Origin: Vreelandella salicampi
Lineage (GTDB): Bacteria > Pseudomonadota > Gammaproteobacteria > Pseudomonadales > Halomonadaceae
NCBI RefSeq assembly: GCF_013415105.1
Contig: NZ_JACCDF010000014.1
Location: 1-64,000 of the forward strand
Length of the DNA: 64,000 nucleotides
Direction of reading: 5' to 3'
The notes under the pieces were generated by a model. The model was given only the letters and a program-made list of their open reading frames with translations. It ran no database searches and was not told the DNA's origin. Shown piece after piece: positions 8,434 to 16,913 of this stretch. Made by a program: the position numbers and the translations under genes. Position 1 is the first letter of the stretch. The number at the start of each line of letters is the position of its first letter.

Positions 8434-8447
8434 GTGCGTTGGCGAAC
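8434..8447 (-). promoter_or_regulatory. Palindromic operator, GTKCG-NYAN-CGMAC type
   Basis: Minus-strand reading GTTCGCCAACGCAC fits the consensus at every position, using the T variant in the left half. It sits 120 bases upstream of the small gene at 8174-8314. The rest of 8315-8487 shows nothing else I can name. Confidence 0.5.
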
Positions 8448-8487
8448 TCAGTGTTGAGAAATCAGCAAAATAGGGGCAGGAAGCCTT

Positions 8488-9573
8488 TTAAATCAGCTTA
8501 AATGGCGCCACATCACGGAAAATGCCGGTCTTGGTCATATCACGACGCAGGGCAAATGCCTCGACGGCGGTGACCGGGTCGACTTGATTGAGTTCATCAA
8601 AGTGAATGCGTGCCCACTGATCGCGGGTGGCTTTGATGCTATAGAGGTATTGATCGTGGTCATCACCGGTTGCCGGATCGGTAACGTGGCGATACCCGGA
8701 GATACGCGCTTCTTGTACGTTAGAAAACTTGGCAAACACGGCGCCCAACACACGAAAGGCAATGCCGTGGACATGGTCGCGATAGAGCTTACGTTGACGT
8801 GTCGCGCTTAACGGCTTGGGGGTAAGCTTCAACGCTTTGGCGGGCATCGTCCACTTGCGTTTTGGCATCTCGCTTTCATCCGGCAAATCGATATCGACAG
8901 CGATAGTGCGCTCGTCGGTACCAAGGTCAAAATCGATCTGCGTTTCCCGTGGCCAATCGATTTCTTCCAAACACTCGCGCAATGTTTGCTCCATCGCGGC
9001 CATGTCTTTAAATACGCCCTGCTCTTCGCGCTTCTGACGGGCAAACTCGTCTGCATCAAACTCCGCCTTGCGCCATTCCCACTGGCGGTAATCGTCGTCG
9101 AATACGGCCTGTCGGCGCGCATTCTCAGTTTCGATACGCTGCTTAGCACCAGGCCATATCGGATGCCACCAGCGTAAGGGGACTGGTTTAGGCGGGAACG
9201 GAGGTGCTTCAGTAAAAGGTTGGGGCGCGTAGTCATGGATGTCGGGTAAAGGGGTGTCCCAGTGCAGCTGACCTAGCGAATCTAACGCGGCGTTTGCTTC
9301 TTCGCATAGCGCTTCCAAGCGCTCTCGGATGGCATCTTCGGCGTGGCGGCGGATCAGACGCACTTCGTCATCGGTGAGAGGCGTGCTGTCTTCACGTAGG
9401 TAGCGCACATTGCCATTGTTATCGACTTTGAGCGTGAACGCGAGCGTGTCATCACCTTGGTCAACGCTGATACTGGCACTAGGAGACCCCTCTGAGAAAC
9501 CAACGCCCCGTTTACTGGCACTCAAACGCACGCCGGGGGCTAGCGTAATACGACGTTGAAATCGAAAGGCCAT
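8488..9573 (-). CDS. DUF4236 domain protein
   Basis: 361 residues. The first 55 form a DUF4236 domain ([25 protein letters not shown]), a small beta-rich module common in bacterial proteins of unknown role. The rest is charged, with a Trp/Pro-rich middle ([12 protein letters not shown]) and a predicted helical stretch; I recognise no further domain. The start at 9573 has a GGAGAGG ribosome site, so an 11-residue longer reading is unlikely. Upstream, 9574-9791 holds no gene and separates it from the ATP-grasp ligase on the same strand. Confidence 0.8.
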   Translation of the reverse strand: MAFRFQRRITLAPGVRLSASKRGVGFSEGSPSASISVDQGDDTLAFTLKVDNNGNVRYLREDSTPLTDDEVRLIRRHAEDAIRERLEALCEEANAALDSLGQLHWDTPLPDIHDYAPQPFTEAPPFPPKPVPLRWWHPIWPGAKQRIETENARRQAVFDDDYRQWEWRKAEFDADEFARQKREEQGVFKDMAAMEQTLRECLEEIDWPRETQIDFDLGTDERTIAVDIDLPDESEMPKRKWTMPAKALKLTPKPLSATRQRKLYRDHVHGIAFRVLGAVFAKFSNVQEARISGYRHVTDPATGDDHDQYLYSIKATRDQWARIHFDELNQVDPVTAVEAFALRRDMTKTGIFRDVAPFKLI

Positions 9574-9791
9574 GCCCTCTCCTTGTATCAAACGGACGCT
9601 AAACAAATGTGCGCTGCAATGCCGTCTAGCGCTATCACACGTGGCTCACAACGTTTCTACGTCAAACGACACGACCTGACGCTTTTCACGAAAGCCTCCC
9701 AATGGCGCCGAGATGACTCGCATGAGTTTAACATGTTCGGCCAACTGCGCAGGTCAGCTCTGCATATTGCGATTTTATGGGTGCCGCTCAG

Positions 9792-10964
9792 TTAAATAAT
9801 CGCATGGGGAACGAAACAGCTGGTGTCTTTGGTGATACGGCCGCTGTCCTCCCGAATTCCCATCCCGCAGGCGCGGTCGCCTACTACCCAGCTTCCAATC
9901 AGCGCATGGCGGTCATTGAAGCGAGGCATGGGATGATACTGTTGCAGGATGCGCGGGCTATCCGCGTAGGCCCCGCCAACCGATTCCGCCGCACCGTCAG
10001 GCGTAACCAGCGAGATATTGCTGCCTTCACGGGAGAAAAACGGCTTACGCACCCATCCTTTTGTGACCGATTTCTCCGGTGACGGATCGAAATACGCCGG
10101 TAGCAGGTTCGGGTGGCCTTCGTGCCACTCCCATAGCAGCGGCAAAATCGCTTTGTTGCTGAGTATCGCCTTCCAGGGCGGCTCAAACCACAGGGTATCC
10201 ATCGATGGGACAAACTCGCCAAAGGGATCGTCGGCCATTTCTTCCCAGGGGTAGAGCTTGAAAATCGCGTCAATCGGGCGGTGTTCGAGATCCACGAAAC
10301 GCGGATGATCGGCGCCTGGCGGGTAACCGATATCTTCCATAAAGACGAACGGTGCCTCTAACCCGGCCTGCACCGCACAATCCTGTAAATACTCGACCGT
10401 GGCGCGATCCTCAAGGTGATCTTTGATGGAGGCAAAGTGCAGGCGCCCTTCCGGTAATCCTTGCTTTATATGCGAGAACGCCGCGATCAAACGCTCCTGA
10501 ATGGAATTAAACTGATCGGCATGGCGCGGAAGCGTGCCTTGGTTGATGCACTGCTCCAGCCACACCCAGGAGAAAACCCCTGCTTCGTACACGGACGTGG
10601 GGGTATCCGCATTATATTCCAAAAACTTGGCTGGATTTTTGCCGTCATAAGCCAGATCGATACGGCCGTACACATGCGGTTGGCCGCTCGACCAGGATTG
10701 GCGAATGGTATCCCACATAAACTCGGGGATGGCGATTTTTCTTAATAGCGCATCGGAGGCGCAGATGCGATCCACCGCGTCCATACAAAGCTCGTGGATC
10801 GCCTCGGTCGGGTCTTCGATGTCGCGCTCTACCTGTTCCAAGGTGAACTGGTAGTAGGCGTCCTCGACCCAATAGCGCTCACCTTCCAGCGTATGAAAGT
10901 GAAACCCCAAATCGTGTGCCAAGGCTTGCCAGTGAGGACGCTCTGAAATGGCGACACGCAGCAT
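9792..10964 (-). CDS. yjfC: Glutathionylspermidine-synthase-like ATP-grasp amidoligase (YjfC/YgiC family)
   Basis: 390 residues of the GSP_synth ATP-grasp family, lacking the amidase domain of true Gsp. Characteristic stretches are the N-terminal RPHWQALAHDLGFHFHTL, RIDLAYDGKNPAKFLEYNADTP, and the late KGWVRKPFFSREGSNI and IGSWVVGDRACGMGIRED. The family joins a carboxylate to an amine using ATP, but no substrate is known for YjfC/YgiC. It is the last gene of a seven-gene leftward operon with PspA, a K+ channel and DUF350/DUF1190/DUF2491/DUF2170 partners. The start at 10964 has an AAGGAT site; a 12-residue longer reading is less likely. Confidence 0.9.
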   Translation of the reverse strand: MLRVAISERPHWQALAHDLGFHFHTLEGERYWVEDAYYQFTLEQVERDIEDPTEAIHELCMDAVDRICASDALLRKIAIPEFMWDTIRQSWSSGQPHVYGRIDLAYDGKNPAKFLEYNADTPTSVYEAGVFSWVWLEQCINQGTLPRHADQFNSIQERLIAAFSHIKQGLPEGRLHFASIKDHLEDRATVEYLQDCAVQAGLEAPFVFMEDIGYPPGADHPRFVDLEHRPIDAIFKLYPWEEMADDPFGEFVPSMDTLWFEPPWKAILSNKAILPLLWEWHEGHPNLLPAYFDPSPEKSVTKGWVRKPFFSREGSNISLVTPDGAAESVGGAYADSPRILQQYHPMPRFNDRHALIGSWVVGDRACGMGIREDSGRITKDTSCFVPHAII

Positions 10965-11031
10965 GGAGATATCCTTTTCGGGTATACATGAAACTGGCAC
11001 TTACCCGGCAGGTAAGTGCCTGATCGCGCTT

Positions 11032-11670
11032 TTAGGAGCCGAAACCGCCCCGCGCACTGGAGCGCGAGCCAAAACCGGAACGCTGGGTGGCGCGGGTATT
11101 GGCTTTCGCCACATTGTTACTAATTGCCGTGTTGCGCCGGGTCACTTCTTGGCGTGTTTGTGAGGTAGCGGCACCCCACTGTCCACGGTTCTCACGCGTG
11201 CGGTAGATAGGCTCGTGATAAACGCTGCGAACGCGTGCGCCATCGCGGTTACGATTGGCCATCATGTTGCCAACCATGTAGCCCATTAGAGCGGGGCCAA
11301 CCCAGCTACCACCGCCGCTATTGCTGGCGCTGTTGTCAGTGTCAGTGCCGTTGGTGACGTTGCAATTCCCTTCGCCATATTCGGTCTCGCACTCCTCCAC
11401 CGAGGCAAAGCGCGGGGTGCTTTCCTGCGCGGCGTTGTACGCGGCTTCACAGGCGTTGCGGGTGTAGACGTTATCCTTAACGCATTCCTCGACTGACCGA
11501 TACGCCTCGGGCTCCGTGAAGTTGACGTTGGAGAGTTCCGGCGCATCCAACGTGGAGTCGGGATTACCACACCCTGAGAGGATGGATGCCGCCCCAGCAC
11601 CCATAAGCGCCAACGTTAAACGGGCGCTACGCTTACGGCGTGGCAGGATGGTGTCGTGTTGCTTTGCCAT
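11032..11670 (-). CDS. DUF1190 (YgiB/YjfM-like) lipoprotein
   Basis: 212 residues. A basic start and hydrophobic segment end in the lipobox LSGC (Cys about 34), so this is probably a lipoprotein. The body has paired-cysteine repeats with the pattern S-V-E-E-C (YRSVEECVKDN, FASVEECETEYGEGNC), the DUF1190 hallmark. The C-terminal third is rich in Arg, Ser, Asn and Gly and looks disordered, ending in RGGFGS. The AAGGAGG ribosome site is strong. It lies 9 bases after the DUF350 gene and precedes the ATP-grasp gene, the usual YgiB/YgiC pairing. Confidence 0.88.
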   Translation of the reverse strand: MAKQHDTILPRRKRSARLTLALMGAGAASILSGCGNPDSTLDAPELSNVNFTEPEAYRSVEECVKDNVYTRNACEAAYNAAQESTPRFASVEECETEYGEGNCNVTNGTDTDNSASNSGGGSWVGPALMGYMVGNMMANRNRDGARVRSVYHEPIYRTRENRGQWGAATSQTRQEVTRRNTAISNNVAKANTRATQRSGFGSRSSARGGFGS

Positions 11671-11679
11671 AAAACCTCC

Positions 11680-12102
11680 TTACCAGACCATGGATGCGGC
11701 ATTGAGCAGGCCAACGGCCAGCGCAATCGTGCCAGCGAGCAGGCCGTAAGCCACATGCCCCTCGGTGATGTGCGACGACAAGCTTTCCCCGCGCGATTTG
11801 AGCACGGCTTTGATCACAAAAAACGTCACGATTTGCACGAAAAACGCGATGATGCCCCAGGCGATAAAATCCACATACGACACGGAGTTGACCATCGCAC
11901 TGTAGAGAGGAATCGTAAAACCAAGCGTGGCGCCACTGTATGCCAAGGCAGCCGCGACGTTACCCTCGCGAATCAGTGTCCATTCGTGGTGCGGGGTAAT
12001 ACGGCTGTACGCCATCATAAAGACGACAAGCAACAGCGAGGCAGTAAGGAGGTAAGCGAAAAAGGCCGGTAAGCCCGACAGGTATAAACCCAGGTGTCCC
12101 AT
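11680..12102 (-). CDS. yjfL: DUF350 inner-membrane protein (YjfL family)
   Basis: 140 residues with four hydrophobic helices: FFAYLLTASLLLVVFMMAY, AAALAYSGATLGFTIPLY, VDFIAWGIIAFFVQIVTFFV and AYGLLAGTIALAVGLLNAA. This is the DUF350 duplication of two-helix units (GATLGF near residue 58, GTIALAVGLLNAA near 124). The function is unknown. Its constant partners are YgiC-type ligases and DUF1190 lipoproteins, so it probably anchors an envelope complex. The operon position is third from the end. Confidence 0.88.
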   Translation of the reverse strand: MGHLGLYLSGLPAFFAYLLTASLLLVVFMMAYSRITPHHEWTLIREGNVAAALAYSGATLGFTIPLYSAMVNSVSYVDFIAWGIIAFFVQIVTFFVIKAVLKSRGESLSSHITEGHVAYGLLAGTIALAVGLLNAASMVW

Positions 12103-12136
12103 AGACGATTCCTTAGATTAAAGAGTGATACTGAAG

Positions 12137-12883
12137 TTAATGAGCGTCGATGACCAGGGCGCGGATATCGACCCCTAAACTGGTCACACGCTGATAGGTG
12201 TCATCAACCGGGTTGGCCTCGGCGCTAAGCAGGATGTACTCAAAGCGGTCTGAGCCCGCATCCTCGCGCTCGTACAGCATACAATGGTGATGGGTGGTAA
12301 AGCTGCTGGTGTTGGTATCCCCGCTGGACACGACCTGTTCTTCCAGCATGACCGGCGGCGACCAAGACGCCTCTGGGTCACCCCAAACGCGCGCGTAGAC
12401 GGTAGGTTTTGCCTCACCTGACTCAGCGGGTAACTCGAACACGACATGGCCAAGGGTACTGGGCAGCGATTTTCCTTCAGGGGCGTTAATTTGGCGATCA
12501 AACTCGACATCGGCCAAATCCGCCGCTTCCCAGAAATCGAAGACCTTGTACTCAAAGACCTGCTGGTTGGCGACGGAGGCTTGAATCCACGTATCGTTAG
12601 CGAGATAAAAACGCACCAGTTGCTCGCCCTGCCCAAGCTCAACCACGCCTACAGCCGCAATGTGTTGCGGCTCGCCACTCCATGACGAATCAAAGCGCAA
12701 ACCATCAAAGGCTTTCAGCGCCAGCATATCGAGGCTTACCATCCCGCCAAGGCGAAGGCCGGCAAAATCTTCTGGGGTCATCCCCACCGGCAGGCCTTTT
12801 GAGCGTGCATGCAGGTGAGCCGCATGCCTGTCTTGGGCTCGCCCTGAGCGTGAGCGAAGCAACGTTTTGAATGATTCCAACAT
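12137..12883 (-). CDS. yjfK: DUF2491 protein (YjfK family)
   Basis: 248 residues, soluble, with the YjfK-like core GMVSLDMLALKAFDGLRFD and VEFDRQINAPEGKSLP and the late YEREDAGSDRFEYILLSAEAN. No transmembrane helix or signal peptide. The molecular function is unknown. It lies between the K+ channel gene (10 bases upstream) and the DUF350 gene, with a GAGGA ribosome site before the ATG. Confidence 0.85.
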   Translation of the reverse strand: MLESFKTLLRSRSGRAQDRHAAHLHARSKGLPVGMTPEDFAGLRLGGMVSLDMLALKAFDGLRFDSSWSGEPQHIAAVGVVELGQGEQLVRFYLANDTWIQASVANQQVFEYKVFDFWEAADLADVEFDRQINAPEGKSLPSTLGHVVFELPAESGEAKPTVYARVWGDPEASWSPPVMLEEQVVSSGDTNTSSFTTHHHCMLYEREDAGSDRFEYILLSAEANPVDDTYQRVTSLGVDIRALVIDAH

Positions 12884-12893
12884 GATCGTGTCC

Positions 12894-13949
12894 TCACCCT
12901 GTCGTGGTCAGCAAATCACCCAGCTGGCGCTCCGTCAGCCGGGTATCCGCCATGTAATAGACAATATCACCATCTTTTAACGGACGGTCGGTAGAGGGGT
13001 TGAGCATGCTGTCGTCGCCCTCCCCATTCGCCAGTCCCAAAACAGTCACATTGCAGGCGGTTTTGGCCTTCCAGAACAGATCGCCAAAAGTGGCATTGGC
13101 GGGGGGATGGCTCAGCGTGGTCTGGTATTGCGTGGCGCCGCGATCAACGGCCAACAGCTCATTCACGACCCGCGAAATCCCCGCGTCCGACGCCGAACGC
13201 ACCAGCATTTCCAACGCCAGCGTTTCGGTACACTCAATGCCTGGCAAGGTACGGCGTAACATCACGGCGGTATCGGGGTTATTGCAGTGCGCCACGATAT
13301 GGGCGTTCGCTGTCTTGAGACTGTATGCACTCAACGCGACCGTGGCGACCCGTTCGTCGCTGGTGTCGTAAATAATGATGCGGCTGGCGCTTTCAATACC
13401 CGCGCGCTTAAGCAACTCGGCATTAGAGAAACTCTCGCCTTTGACGAATTTCAAATCGGCCGGCCGTGGATTGCTCATTTCCTTCGTCACGCAGAGCACC
13501 ACGTCATCGGGGAGCGCTTCATCTTCTTTTAGAATATCCAAGATGCGCTCGGTGGTTTCTCCGTGCCAACCGATCACCAGGGTATGCCCGGACAGATGGC
13601 GGAAGTCGCCTTTCCCTTGCATTTGCAGTCTCCAAAAATCAGAAATTGTGACCGTGGCCTTGCCAATCAGCGCGGCAAATAACGCAATGCCGCCGGGGAT
13701 TAAATAGAGCGCCGTGATCCACTTGCCCGGCACCGTTTCAGGGCTGAAATCCCCGAACCCAACGGTGCTGGATGTCACAATATAATAATAAAACCAATCA
13801 CTTAATGACTCCGCGACCGGTTCCCCGGCGAGGGTATAAAGCGCCCAGGTGGTGCCCAAGTGAGCCAGCATCACGAACAGCAAAAATGTCCACGTGACAT
13901 TGAGCGTTGAGGCTTTAAGGGTGCGAAGTAACTGCTGAATAACGGGCAT
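12894..13949 (-). CDS. Two-TM potassium channel with RCK/TrkA-N domain
   Basis: 351 residues. Helix 1 (TWTFLLFVMLAHLGTTWAL), a pore loop with filter TVGFGD, and helix 2 (ALYLIPGGIALFAALIGKA) make a minimal channel. From about residue 115 a Rossmann RCK domain follows (HTLVIGWHGETTERIL), and a TrkA-C-like end. The filter predicts K+ selectivity. Its place inside the yjfIJKLMC-type operon suggests it answers membrane stress together with PspA, and may be gated by a nucleotide or by a product of the ATP-grasp ligase (inference). Confidence 0.9.
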   Translation of the reverse strand: MPVIQQLLRTLKASTLNVTWTFLLFVMLAHLGTTWALYTLAGEPVAESLSDWFYYYIVTSSTVGFGDFSPETVPGKWITALYLIPGGIALFAALIGKATVTISDFWRLQMQGKGDFRHLSGHTLVIGWHGETTERILDILKEDEALPDDVVLCVTKEMSNPRPADLKFVKGESFSNAELLKRAGIESASRIIIYDTSDERVATVALSAYSLKTANAHIVAHCNNPDTAVMLRRTLPGIECTETLALEMLVRSASDAGISRVVNELLAVDRGATQYQTTLSHPPANATFGDLFWKAKTACNVTVLGLANGEGDDSMLNPSTDRPLKDGDIVYYMADTRLTERQLGDLLTTTG

Positions 13950-14005
13950 GGAGATCTCTTTCGGTCACCCTGCGCCGACCGAACGGCCGGCGCGAGAAAG
14001 CGTGG

Positions 14006-14710
14006 TTAGGCGTCAGTACCACCTGATTGTTTGGCTTTAAGGCGAGCGAGCACATCGCTGCCCGAGTTGCTGGCGCCCCCCCCGATGCCCGCTTTTGATA
14101 AGCGGCTTTCCAGATCCGCACCGGAATCCTGGTTGGCAAGCTCTTCACCGACTTTGAGCTTTTCGGCCTGCAGCTTTTGCTTTTCTTTGATGCGATCCAG
14201 TGATGCCACCGCAGAGTTCATGCTGGCATTATGCCCCGCATGACGCGAGGCCACAGCGGCTTGGGCTTTGTGGGCGGCTTCGGTCGCTTTGACGTGCGAC
14301 ATCTGTTGCTCGACGCGACGAATCTCGGCTTTGGATTTGCTAATGCTCGATTTGAGCGTTGTGATGGTGCTGTCGTACTGCTCAACATTGGCCTGGGCGA
14401 TATTGCACTCGCCTTCCAGGCGGGCAATCTCCCCGGCGACTTCTTCGGCCAGCGCGTTCTCGCCTTTATCCAGGGCGGCCATGGCGCTTTTTTCGTACTC
14501 GGTAATCTTGCTGGCAATTTCCTGAGTTTCGTTCACGCCCAGGTTACGTTTGGCCATAATCGCGGTGAGTTCGTCGTTGGCCGCGTCAAGGTCACGCTTG
14601 GCGTCGCGGAGCTCTTGTTCCATGATGCGAATGGCTTGATTGTCCACGATAGCCTCGCCGGTTTCGGTGGCTCTGCCGCGAAGAGCAGTCATCATTTTGC
14701 GTAGTAGCAT
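14006..14710 (-). CDS. yjfJ: PspA/IM30-family protein (YjfJ)
   Basis: 234 residues, nearly all predicted coiled coil, with the PspA core pattern (NQAIRIMEQELRDAKRDL early; MAALDKGENALAEEVAGEI in the middle). PspA/IM30 proteins assemble on the inner membrane and limit proton leakage under stress. The start at 14710 has an AGGAAA site; a longer frame upstream is unlikely. It lies 56 bases before the K+ channel gene and 19 after DUF2170. The C-terminal tail is Ser/Gly-rich. Confidence 0.9.
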   Translation of the reverse strand: MLLRKMMTALRGRATETGEAIVDNQAIRIMEQELRDAKRDLDAANDELTAIMAKRNLGVNETQEIASKITEYEKSAMAALDKGENALAEEVAGEIARLEGECNIAQANVEQYDSTITTLKSSISKSKAEIRRVEQQMSHVKATEAAHKAQAAVASRHAGHNASMNSAVASLDRIKEKQKLQAEKLKVGEELANQDSGADLESRLSKAGIGGGASNSGSDVLARLKAKQSGGTDA

Positions 14711-14729
14711 GAAGGGTTTCCTGAAAAAA

Positions 14730-15143
14730 TTATTCGCTATCGATGAGATCGGCAACTTCGAGCGCGGCATTGGCGCACGCTTCGATTTCAGCGCTCAATG
14801 CTTCAAACTTACAGTCAGCAAAGAGCTGACCGTACACAACGTAGGATTCCCTCTCGCCCAGCTGGCCAATACCAATGCTCACCAGCGGCAGCGCCATACC
14901 TAAACGCAGAAGTGTGTGGTTAAAGGCAGCGACGTCTTTCACCGCCGATACCGGCGCGACCTCTGTCATTACCAGCCATTCGTCTTCGCCACAAGTGACG
15001 GTCACGGTAAGCTCACCATGATCGGGCATGGTGAACACCAGCGAATCGTTTTCGGACGCCAGCTCGACGATGTGCGTCGGCCATGCAATAGCGCCTGACT
15101 CGACGCTTTGCTGTACCTGATGGAGCTTATCATGAAGGCTCAC
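14730..15143 (-). CDS. yjfI: DUF2170 protein (YjfI family)
   Basis: 137 residues from a GTG at 15143, chosen because GAGGAG lies 6 bases upstream; the open frame continues to 15209 without a better site. Core motifs are FTMPDHGELTVTVTCGEDEW and LLRLGMALPLVSIGIG. It is soluble, of unknown function, and regularly precedes a PspA-family gene. First gene of the leftward envelope-stress operon; the 75 bases to the divergent nuclease gene must hold both promoters. Confidence 0.85.
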   Translation of the reverse strand: MSLHDKLHQVQQSVESGAIAWPTHIVELASENDSLVFTMPDHGELTVTVTCGEDEWLVMTEVAPVSAVKDVAAFNHTLLRLGMALPLVSIGIGQLGERESYVVYGQLFADCKFEALSAEIEACANAALEVADLIDSE

Positions 15144-15236
15144 GCGGACTCCTCGTTTCGGTGTTAAAACAGGATTCAAATTCTCCAGCCCCCACAATAC
15201 CAGATTCACCCCGTCTAGATGCGGTACAATCTCATC

Positions 15237-16913
15237 ATGAATATTGCCGCTATCGCCACCACTTCCCTGGATGATCCGCTTTACTACCTGCGCAATGCAC
15301 AGCAGGTGATTCAGCTATGCCTAAAACAGTACGCTGACCTGCTGCTTTCAGACGAGATCCAGCAACTAGAGGAGGTATTGGCGCTTGAGGAACCGGCGCA
15401 AGCATTGTTGATCCGCATGGTGATGCGCAAAGGCAGCCTGTTCCGCCAAGGTAGCCTCAACTATAGCGAAGTCCCCGAGCGTGACAGCGCCATACGGCAA
15501 CTGGTCGCCACGGGATTGGTTGATGATAAGCCAGCGCTATCCATACAAGCGCTCGGTGATCTTTGCCGGCGCGAGGAATGCCGGCTACTGGTTAACCAGC
15601 TTTTGCCTGAACACACGTTGGCGGCTTCCTGCCGCAAATCGGATGCACTCGGACGTTTGCTCGATCATTTTGCTGAAAAAGCGCCCAAGCAATTGAGGGA
15701 CTGGTGGCCCGATGCCCCTTTTGAAGTAGTGGAACTCAACTGCACGACGTTGTTTGACCGGTTGCGCCTGATGTTCTTTGGCAATCTCTACCAGAGTTGG
15801 TCAGAATTTGTGCTGACCGAGCTTGGCCTTCAGCATTTCGAGCCCGTCTCGCTCACACCTGCATCGCGTCCGTTCCAGCGCCGTGCCGAGGTAGACTTAT
15901 ATCTTGATCTGCAGCAGCTGCGAGACCGAGTGACGTTAGGGGAATCCATCGAAGAGGTCTGCCAGGCCCTGCCCGAGCCCATCGAGTGTGACTGGATCAA
16001 CTACCGTCGCCAGAAAGTGCTGTTTCAGATCGGGCGTGAAGCCGAGCGCCAACAACACATTGAACTGGCGCTAAACTTATACCAGCAGAGTCAGCACCGA
16101 GAGGCACAGTTACGCACCCTACGACTGTTTGAAAAACACGAACCGGCCGAGCACGTCTTCGCGTTGGCAACAGAGGCCCATGAGCAGGTTTCTCAACCCG
16201 AAGTCCGTATCGGACTGCAACGTATTCTTAAGCGTTCCGCACGCAAGGCAGGGCTGGGTTATCTCGCGCCTAAACCGTTAGAGGTTCCCCTCGAAACACT
16301 GACCTTGGTCAAGCCAGCCTATCACCGGGTAGAACGCGCCGTTATCGAAGCGCTGTCAGATGGGGACACGCAGCTATTTCATGTCGAAAACCACCTATTT
16401 ACCGGCCTCTTTGCCTTGCTCTTCTGGCCGGCCCTATATGCCCCCGTGCGCGGCGCTTTCTTTAACCCTTTCCAGTCAGGCCCCGCCGATTTGTTCCGGC
16501 CCGGTTTTGCCGATGCGCGAACAACGCTGATTGATGAGGCCTTCGATCAGCTACGTACCGGGCGTTACCAAACCACCATCCTTAAGCGGCTCGAACAAAA
16601 ACGGGGTATCAGTTGTTCGCTGATCTATTGGCCTAGCCTGACGTTTGAATTGGTTAAGAGCGCATTGGGGATTATTCCCGCCGCCCACCTCGAGGCTGTA
16701 TTTCGCCACCTGCTACTGGACCTTCGACACCACCGCCGGGGGCTACCGGATCTGATTGCGTTAAATCACAATGCCGCTAGCTACCGGCTCATCGAGGTCA
16801 AAGGGCCCGGCGACCGCCTGCAAGACGCTCAACGGCTATGGATGCAAGCCATGTTGGCACACCACATGCCCGTCAGTGTCTTGCACGTACGCTGGAGTGA
16901 GGCAGATTCGTGA
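15237..16913 (+). CDS. FAN1-like VRR-NUC structure-specific nuclease
   Basis: 558 residues. The C-terminal VRR-NUC domain has the PD-(D/E)XK residues: Asp505 in GLPDLI, then Glu520 and Lys522 in IEVKGPGD, followed by the family's LQDAQRLWMQ. The N-terminus (DDPLYYLRNAQQVIQ) and the middle helical repeat region match bacterial FAN1, which cuts branched DNA during interstrand crosslink repair. Starts at 15219 and 15237 are both possible. A TACAAT box at 15225-15230 just before the second ATG would give a leaderless or nearly leaderless message, favouring 15237. Its TGA overlaps the helicase GTG (GTGA). Confidence 0.9.
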   Translation: MNIAAIATTSLDDPLYYLRNAQQVIQLCLKQYADLLLSDEIQQLEEVLALEEPAQALLIRMVMRKGSLFRQGSLNYSEVPERDSAIRQLVATGLVDDKPALSIQALGDLCRREECRLLVNQLLPEHTLAASCRKSDALGRLLDHFAEKAPKQLRDWWPDAPFEVVELNCTTLFDRLRLMFFGNLYQSWSEFVLTELGLQHFEPVSLTPASRPFQRRAEVDLYLDLQQLRDRVTLGESIEEVCQALPEPIECDWINYRRQKVLFQIGREAERQQHIELALNLYQQSQHREAQLRTLRLFEKHEPAEHVFALATEAHEQVSQPEVRIGLQRILKRSARKAGLGYLAPKPLEVPLETLTLVKPAYHRVERAVIEALSDGDTQLFHVENHLFTGLFALLFWPALYAPVRGAFFNPFQSGPADLFRPGFADARTTLIDEAFDQLRTGRYQTTILKRLEQKRGISCSLIYWPSLTFELVKSALGIIPAAHLEAVFRHLLLDLRHHRRGLPDLIALNHNAASYRLIEVKGPGDRLQDAQRLWMQAMLAHHMPVSVLHVRWSEADS

